Shown one piece after another: positions 5,949 through 10,988 of a stretch of 10,988 nt of DNA. The stretch comes from Bryobacteraceae bacterium (GTDB taxonomy: Bacteria; Acidobacteriota; Terriglobia; Bryobacterales; Bryobacteraceae). Location of the stretch: the NCBI GenBank assembly GCA_030036985.1, contig JASHSD010000316.1, positions 1-10,988 of the forward strand, read 5' to 3'. Numbering within the stretch: position 1 is the stretch's first letter; each line of letters opens with the position of its first letter. Both the position numbers and the translations under genes were made by a program. Under the pieces are notes generated by a model. That model saw nothing but the letters and a program-made list of their open reading frames with translations. It did not search any database and had not been told where the DNA came from.

Positions 5949-7862
5949 ATGCCTCGCCGCTCTACAGCTTACATCGCGCTCGTAATCGCCGCCGGCGTGT
6001 TCGCGATCGGACACGGTCTGTTGACTTGGAGCTGTGCGAATCAGGCCCGGTTTCTCTCATTCAGCCTCATCGCTCTGGCCGCTTCAGGGATGAAAATCCG
6101 GCTGCCTGGGGTTGTCGTCACGATGTCGATGAATTTCCTGTTTGTGCTGATTGGCATCTCCCAATTCAGCCTCGGGGAGGCGTTGGTTACGGGTTGTCTC
6201 GGTGCGCTGGTGCAATCCGTTGTCTGTGCAAAGACGCGCCCCAGGGCCATCCGGCTTGCGTTCAACGTCGCGAGCGTGGCGTGCTCCATTCAGGCAGCCT
6301 ATACCGTCGATCATTTACCGGGGATCCACAGCGGCTTGCTCACGGCGGCGACGTATTTTCTCGCCAACACGCTGCAGATCGCCACCGTGATCGCACTGAC
6401 GGAGCGCAGGAACGTCTGGCGCGTGTGGCGCGACGGTTATTTCTGGTCGTTTCCGCATTACCTCGTCGGGGCAGCCGGGGCATGGGCAATCGGCATATCC
6501 GACCGCCTGATCGGGTGGCAGCCGTCTTTGCTGCTGATGCCGATCCTCTACCTGATATATGAGTCCACCCGCTTGTACGTCGGCCGGCTCGAAGAAGCCA
6601 AGACCAGGGCCGAGAAGGACAAGGTGCATGCCGAAGAGGTGGCAGCCCTCCACCGGCGCACTGTGGAGACGCTGGCGCTCGCCATAGAGGCGAAGGATCA
6701 AACTACCGCCGATCACCTGGAACGAGTAGAGACCTATGCGGTGGAGGTGGGCCGGGATTTGGGACTGAGCGAGACGGAACTGGAGGCGCTGCGGGCCGCC
6801 GCCCTGCTGCATGATGTCGGCAAGCTGGCGGTTCCCGAGTACATTATTTCCAAGCCGGGAAAGCTCACGCCGGATGAGTTCGAGAAAATGAAGACGCACA
6901 CGATAGTGGGCGCCGAGATTGTAGAGCGTATCCGCTTCCCCTATTCAGTTGCGCCCATAGTCCGCGGGCATCACGAGAAGTGGAACGGAACCGGCTATCC
7001 GGACGGTCTGGCCGGCGAAGAGATCCCGATTGGAGCGCGGATTCTCGCCGCGGTGGATTGCCTTGACGCACTGGCGACGGACAGGCAGTACCGCCGGGCA
7101 TTGCCTTTGAGTGAAGCGATCGGCGTCGTCCATTCCGAAGCCGGAAAGAGTTTCGATCCGCGGGTGGTGGAGATACTGGAGCGCCGCCATGTCGAGTTGG
7201 CCGGAATGGTGGGAAGCGGAGGGCGTATCGCCAAACTTTCTACCGGGGCCAAGGTCGTGCGGGGCAGCGCCCCGGCGGCCGGATTCGAAAAGACAGCGAC
7301 GATGGAGGATTCCCACCGGGACCTGCTGAGCCTGCAGCGCTCGGTAGCCGAGGCCGGAAAACGTTCGGCGATGCTGGATCGTCTGAACGGCGCCATCGCG
7401 CAATGCGCCGACCGCGACAGCGTCTATGCGGCTCTGCGCTCCTCGCTCCCCGCCATGGTTGCGTACGATACGCTTGTGGTCTATCTCCGGCGCGGGGATC
7501 GCCTGAGGCCGGAATGGCTCGATGGCCGCGATTGCCGGCTGTTCGCGTCGCTTGAAATACCGGTGGGCGCGGGATTGTCGGGCTGGGTAGCGGAGACCGG
7601 CAAAGCGATCGTGAACGGCAATCCCAGCGTGGAGCCGGGATACCTGGACGATCCTTCCAAATTCAGCATGTTGCGATCGGCCCTTGCGGTTCCGCTCGTC
7701 TCCGGCAGCCGTGTTACCGGAGTTTTGTCGCTGTATCTCGCCGCGTATGAGGGATTCAGGGCCGAGGATCTGGCGCAGCTCACCTCGGTGGGTGTATCGG
7801 TCGCGGGCGCTTTGGAACGTACGGCTCACAGCGAAGATTTTGTCGTTCCCGCCGCGCCATAG
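5949..7862 (+). CDS. Membrane-anchored HD-GYP cyclic-di-GMP phosphodiesterase with C-terminal GAF domain
   Basis: This is a 637-residue signalling protein. Residues about 7-205 contain seven or eight hydrophobic segments (for example 7-28, 55-72, 75-93, 102-120, 128-150, 165-187, 192-205) forming an integral membrane sensor-like module. A charged helical linker (210-245) leads into the HD-GYP domain (about 235-420). The domain has its conserved residues: His256, the HD pair His288-Asp289 in LLHDVGKLAVP, His317, and HHEKWNGTGYPDGL (341-354) with the GYP signature at 349-351, then Asp370. HD-GYP proteins with these residues hydrolyse cyclic di-GMP, so activity is expected. Residues about 470-622 look like a GAF domain (LEIPVGAGLSGWVAETGKA, then ALAVPLV and GVLSLY), a small-molecule or light/redox sensing fold. 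The ligand is unknown. AGGA lies eleven bases before the ATG. The gene ends four bases from the converging bioA gene. Confidence 0.93.
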   Translation: MPRRSTAYIALVIAAGVFAIGHGLLTWSCANQARFLSFSLIALAASGMKIRLPGVVVTMSMNFLFVLIGISQFSLGEALVTGCLGALVQSVVCAKTRPRAIRLAFNVASVACSIQAAYTVDHLPGIHSGLLTAATYFLANTLQIATVIALTERRNVWRVWRDGYFWSFPHYLVGAAGAWAIGISDRLIGWQPSLLLMPILYLIYESTRLYVGRLEEAKTRAEKDKVHAEEVAALHRRTVETLALAIEAKDQTTADHLERVETYAVEVGRDLGLSETELEALRAAALLHDVGKLAVPEYIISKPGKLTPDEFEKMKTHTIVGAEIVERIRFPYSVAPIVRGHHEKWNGTGYPDGLAGEEIPIGARILAAVDCLDALATDRQYRRALPLSEAIGVVHSEAGKSFDPRVVEILERRHVELAGMVGSGGRIAKLSTGAKVVRGSAPAAGFEKTATMEDSHRDLLSLQRSVAEAGKRSAMLDRLNGAIAQCADRDSVYAALRSSLPAMVAYDTLVVYLRRGDRLRPEWLDGRDCRLFASLEIPVGAGLSGWVAETGKAIVNGNPSVEPGYLDDPSKFSMLRSALAVPLVSGSRVTGVLSLYLAAYEGFRAEDLAQLTSVGVSVAGALERTAHSEDFVVPAAP

Positions 7863-7866
7863 CGAT

Positions 7867-9195
7867 TCAGGAAGCGCGGAACTCCGCAAGCACCTGCTCA
7901 ATCTGGTCGATCGCCCAATTCGCCTCCGCATCGGTGATCGCATAGGGCGGCATGAAATAGAGAATATCGCCCAGCGGCCGCAGGAGCAGTCCCCGCTTCA
8001 GGAAAGCCGCCGCGAGCCTCGGCCCGACGGGTTCGAGGTATCCATGTCGATCATTCCTGCCGGCCGTCCCCAATTCGACGGCGACAACGCCGCCGAGCAC
8101 GCGCACATCGCCGACTCCCGTAACGGAACGGAGCGGAACAATCCGCGCGCGAAACAGCGCTTCCAGTTTCCCCACCCGTTCCAACGACCGCTCTTCACAC
8201 ATCAGGTCGAGACTTGCAATCGCCACGGCGCACGCCAGCGGGTTGGCTGTAAAAGAATGGCCGTGAAAAAACGTCTTCCGCCGGTCCTCGCTCAGGAACG
8301 ATTCGTAAATCTCTTCCGTGGCGGCGGTGACCCCGAGCGGAAGATAGCCGCCGGTGAGAGCCTTTGACAGACAGATGATGTCGGGCCTCACAGGCCCATG
8401 CTCGCAGGCGAACATTTTCCCGGTCCGCCCGAATCCCGTCAACACCTCATCGGCGATCATCAGCGTCCCGTAGCGGTCGCAGAGCCGCCGCACCCCTTCC
8501 AGAAACTCTTTTGGCCAGACGATCATTCCGCCCGCGGCCTGCAGCATCGGCTCGACCAGGACTGCCGCGATTGTGTCTCCCTTTGCCGCGAGAACTCCTT
8601 CCAGGCTGTAGAGACACTCGATATTGCAGGTCGCTCGTTCACGTCCGACCGGACAGCGGTAACAATAGGGCGCATCGACCCGCTCAGTCCGAAACAGCAG
8701 GGGCCGGAACGGCTCGGTGAACGGCGAATCCGCGCTCGCCGACATGGCGCCGACCGTGTCGCCATGATAGGCGTGATCCAGCACGACAAAACTCCGCCGT
8801 TCCGCCTGCCCGCGATTTTGCCAGTACTGGAAGCTCATTTTCAACGCAACTTCCACGGCGGTAGAACCGTTGTCCGAATAAAAAATACGCGAAAGATTGC
8901 GTGGAAGGACGCCGACCAGCCGCTCCGCCAGTTCGGCGGCAGGCCGATGCGTGAACCCGGCAAACATCACGTGTTCGAACTGTGCGGCTTGTTTTGCCAG
9001 CGCCTCATTCAGGCGCGGATGGCTATGGCCGTGAATGTTCTCCCACCAGGATGAAATGCCGTCGAGGATTTTCCGGCCGTCTTCAGTGTGCAGCCAGACT
9101 CCCTTTGCCGAAACGATCGGCAACGGCGGAGCGGCCGTCTTCGCTTGCGTATAGGGATGCCATAGGTGGGCACGGTCCAACTCCTCGATCGTCAC
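7867..9195 (-). CDS. bioA: Adenosylmethionine-8-amino-7-oxononanoate aminotransferase
   Basis: This PLP enzyme of biotin synthesis transfers an amino group (usually from S-adenosylmethionine) to 8-amino-7-oxononanoate, giving 7,8-diaminononanoate. At 442 residues it has normal family length. Recognisable motifs in order are HLWHPYTQ (10-17), DGISSWW (45-51), SDNGSTAVE (107-115), AYHGDTVGAMS (142-152), IADEVLTGFGRTG (247-259) with Asp249 for the PLP ring, the Schiff-base Lys278 in CLSKALTGG, and HGHSFTANPLACA (311-323). A four-cysteine cluster (178, 181, 190, 194) lies in the middle. The start is GTG, in a GTGA overlap with the bioD stop. GGGAG (9203-9207), seven bases upstream, supports it. 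It is the last gene of bioF-bioD-bioA here and converges on the HD-GYP gene. A lysine-using variant (BioK-like) cannot be excluded from sequence alone. Confidence 0.96.
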   Translation of the reverse strand: MTIEELDRAHLWHPYTQAKTAAPPLPIVSAKGVWLHTEDGRKILDGISSWWENIHGHSHPRLNEALAKQAAQFEHVMFAGFTHRPAAELAERLVGVLPRNLSRIFYSDNGSTAVEVALKMSFQYWQNRGQAERRSFVVLDHAYHGDTVGAMSASADSPFTEPFRPLLFRTERVDAPYCYRCPVGRERATCNIECLYSLEGVLAAKGDTIAAVLVEPMLQAAGGMIVWPKEFLEGVRRLCDRYGTLMIADEVLTGFGRTGKMFACEHGPVRPDIICLSKALTGGYLPLGVTAATEEIYESFLSEDRRKTFFHGHSFTANPLACAVAIASLDLMCEERSLERVGKLEALFRARIVPLRSVTGVGDVRVLGGVVAVELGTAGRNDRHGYLEPVGPRLAAAFLKRGLLLRPLGDILYFMPPYAITDAEANWAIDQIEQVLAEFRAS

Positions 9196-9860
9196 TTTGC
9201 ATCTCCCGCCAGAAACGGCCTCAGGCAGGCATGGCGATCAAGTTCCGTGAGCGCCCACTCACGCAGCACAGTCCCGTCCAGCTCCGGAAATCGGGGCAAT
9301 TCGCCCAGCACCGGGATGCAGCCATACTTCTCGATTGCCCGGCGGTTCTCGCGATTCGGCTCTCCGCCCATCACCACGCCTGCGATGGGGAGGCGCCTTG
9401 ATCGCAGGGCCTCCAGCGTCAGAAGCGTGTGGTTAATTGTGCCCAGCGCCGACCGCGTCATCACGACGGCGACCATTCCAAGCAGCCGGATCAGATCGAT
9501 CATGAGGTCTGTCTCGTTCAGCGGGACAAGCACTCCGCCCGCGCCTTCCACGATCCAACCGGCCGGCTCCCGCATGGTCGCGGACACGGCATGCATGTCA
9601 ATATGCGCCCCACTCAGTTCGGCGGCGAGATGCGGTGAGAGCGGCCGCGGCAACCGTACACCCTTGTCGAGGATCTCCGCATCGCCGCATTCGCCGAGCG
9701 TGCGCACGACGGCTGTGTCGTCATCTTCGGGGAAACCGGTCTGGACGGGCTTCCAGTAGCGCACTTTCATCTCGCCGCGATAGCGGTGCATCAGCGCCGC
9801 CGACAGAACCGTTTTCCCGATGTTGGTGTCGGTCCCCGTTATGAACAGGCCCTGGTTCAT
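9192..9860 (-). CDS. bioD: Dethiobiotin synthetase
   Basis: BioD uses ATP and CO2 to close the ureido ring of 7,8-diaminononanoate, forming dethiobiotin in the cytoplasm. The 222-residue protein has the expected length. It begins directly with the Walker A loop GTDTNIGKT (9-17). WKPVQTG (36-42) holds the substrate-site Lys37, followed by the acidic DDD turn (46-48). VEGAGGVLVPL (104-114) carries the conserved Glu105, and SALGTINHTLLTLEAL (137-152) is the family's signature helix. The ATG overlaps the bioF stop by four bases (ATGA), and its own TGA overlaps the bioA GTG by four bases, so translation of the three genes is probably coupled. No strong ribosome binding site precedes the ATG, which is consistent with coupling. 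Confidence 0.96.
   Translation of the reverse strand: MNQGLFITGTDTNIGKTVLSAALMHRYRGEMKVRYWKPVQTGFPEDDDTAVVRTLGECGDAEILDKGVRLPRPLSPHLAAELSGAHIDMHAVSATMREPAGWIVEGAGGVLVPLNETDLMIDLIRLLGMVAVVMTRSALGTINHTLLTLEALRSRRLPIAGVVMGGEPNRENRRAIEKYGCIPVLGELPRFPELDGTVLREWALTELDRHACLRPFLAGDAK
9203..9207 (-). promoter_or_regulatory. Ribosome binding site deciding the bioA GTG start
   Basis: GGGAG on the minus strand, inside the 3' end of bioD and seven bases before the GTG at 9195. An ATG at 9202 is out of frame with bioA, so this site supports the GTG. Confidence 0.65.
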
Positions 9861-10984
9861 GCTGCGCTTTTCAGCGCCGCCATTTTCAGCGCATGGGTGA
9901 AGGCCACCAGGATTTCCTCGGTCAGTCCGGCATTAACCGAGATTCGAAGCCTCGCCGTTCCCTCGGGCACGGTTGGGGGACGAATCGCGCGCACGTCGAA
10001 CCCGGCGCGCTGTAGTGCCGCGGCAATGGCAACCGTCCCGGAATTGCTCCCGATCACAACCGGAATAATCTGGGAGCCTTCGCGGGCGACTGGAAATCCG
10101 GCATCAGCCAGCAGCGACCGCAGGAAGCGGGCGAGGTGGATCACGCGCAGGCGTGTCTCGGGGCTCCGCTCCACCAGATCGAGCGCGGCATCCAGCGCCT
10201 CGGCGATGGCGGGAGGCGCGGCGGTCGAGAAGATCAATGGCCGCGCGCGCTGCACCATGTAATCGATGGCCCAGGCGGGTCCGCAGACAAATGCCCCAGC
10301 CACTCCGAAGGCTTTGCCCATGGGATTCACTGTTAGAAACACGTGGCCAGCCGCGCCTTCGAGCAGGCCCGCGCCACGGTCGCCGAAAACCCCGATTGCG
10401 TGCGCTTCATCGACGATCAGCGTGCATCCCGTCTGCTTCGCAATTGCCCTGTATTCGCCGAGCGGAGCAAAATCGCCATCCATACTGAACACGGATTCCG
10501 TGACGATAAACCGCTGCCCGGCCGCCACCGAAGATTCAACAGCCGACCGCAGCCGGACCGGATTGGCGTGCGGGAACACGGCCTTCGCCGCCCGGCACAG
10601 CCGGATCCCGTCGATGATGCTGGCATGATTCAGCGAATCGGAAAACACCAGGTCTTCGGCTTCCGGAAACGTGGCGAGCACCGCGAGATTCGCGAGATAA
10701 CCGCTGGTGAAGTACAACGCTCTTTCCGCCCCTTTGAAGCGGGCGAAGCGCTGTTCCAACGCGGAAAGTTTCTCGCGTTCGCCGCGCAGCAGGCGCGATC
10801 CGGTCGACCCGCAGCCCTCCCGCAATACCGCCTCCGCCATTCTCCGCTTCAGCTCGGGATGCTGCGCGAACCCCAGGTAATCGTTCGAGGAAAGGTCGAT
10901 GCCGCACGGCGCGCGCAGCGAGCGAAGAAGGCCGGCCGACTCCAGGGCCGCCATTCGCTCCGCAATACGACGATCGAGCAGCAC
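9857..10984 (-). CDS. bioF: 8-amino-7-oxononanoate synthase
   Basis: BioF is a PLP enzyme of the alpha-oxoamine synthase family that condenses pimeloyl-ACP or pimeloyl-CoA with L-alanine, releasing CO2. It makes 8-amino-7-oxononanoate, the first dedicated ring precursor of biotin. Motifs seen are LSSNDYLGF (31-39), GCGSTGSRLLRG (57-68), SLNHASIIDG (117-126) with His120 stacking on PLP, FSMDGD (166-171) with Ser167, VDEAHAIGVFG (191-201) with Asp192 and His195, and the Schiff-base Lys224 in NPMGKAFG. The Thr usually three residues before this Lys is Pro221 here. The 375 residues as drawn start at a GTG only four bases from the window edge. The frame is open upstream, so the true start may lie outside. 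Its stop overlaps the bioD ATG by four bases. It is the first visible gene of the operon, and any promoter lies outside the window. Confidence 0.94.
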   Translation of the reverse strand: MLLDRRIAERMAALESAGLLRSLRAPCGIDLSSNDYLGFAQHPELKRRMAEAVLREGCGSTGSRLLRGEREKLSALEQRFARFKGAERALYFTSGYLANLAVLATFPEAEDLVFSDSLNHASIIDGIRLCRAAKAVFPHANPVRLRSAVESSVAAGQRFIVTESVFSMDGDFAPLGEYRAIAKQTGCTLIVDEAHAIGVFGDRGAGLLEGAAGHVFLTVNPMGKAFGVAGAFVCGPAWAIDYMVQRARPLIFSTAAPPAIAEALDAALDLVERSPETRLRVIHLARFLRSLLADAGFPVAREGSQIIPVVIGSNSGTVAIAAALQRAGFDVRAIRPPTVPEGTARLRISVNAGLTEEILVAFTHALKMAALKSAA

Positions 10985-10988
10985 CCTT

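Noticed and set aside
6945..7943. A 332-codon minus-strand open frame opposite the HD-GYP gene
   Set aside because: It would overlap the end of bioA and has no domain; the plus strand carries an intact HD-GYP signature.

Overview
The window is GC-rich bacterial DNA (roughly 55-70% GC on lines I counted by hand). It carries seven full-length or near full-length protein genes plus one gene cut by the left edge. No rRNA, tRNA, CRISPR array, insertion sequence or origin is visible. A PEP-CTERM protein, a small lipoprotein with a GPEWFSGGVFIGAGPWYHG core, short palindromes with a CTGAAG apex and the general gene style suggest an environmental Gram-negative bacterium. Acidobacteriota (a Bryobacter/Solibacter-like lineage) is my best guess, but this is inference, not a determination.

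Layout. Positions 1-2119 (minus strand) hold a PEP-CTERM secreted protein followed by a secreted phosphoesterase of the phospholipase C/acid phosphatase family that runs off the left edge. Positions 2120-2404 are non-coding and contain three tightly packed hairpins. Positions 2405-5742 (minus) hold a small lipoprotein gene and, 35 bases downstream, an unusual 968-residue protein. That protein fuses a PLP-dependent group II decarboxylase, a four-repeat TPR block and an ATP-grasp ligase domain. A divergent intergenic region (5743-5948) separates these from a plus-strand gene (5949-7862) for a membrane-bound HD-GYP cyclic-di-GMP phosphodiesterase with a C-terminal GAF domain. Four bases further on, in convergent orientation, lies a minus-strand biotin operon read bioF, bioD, bioA (10984 down to 7867), with four-base stop/start overlaps at both junctions.

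How the genes work together. BioF, BioA and BioD catalyse successive steps from pimeloyl thioester plus alanine through 7-keto-8-aminopelargonate and 7,8-diaminopelargonate to dethiobiotin. The final step (BioB) is not in this window. The HD-GYP protein is a stand-alone signalling enzyme. The decarboxylase-TPR-ATP-grasp fusion is the strongest candidate for something undescribed. Its domains suggest that an amino-acid-derived amine or aldehyde is produced at one end and an ATP-dependent ligation occurs at the other, but neither substrate can be read from sequence.
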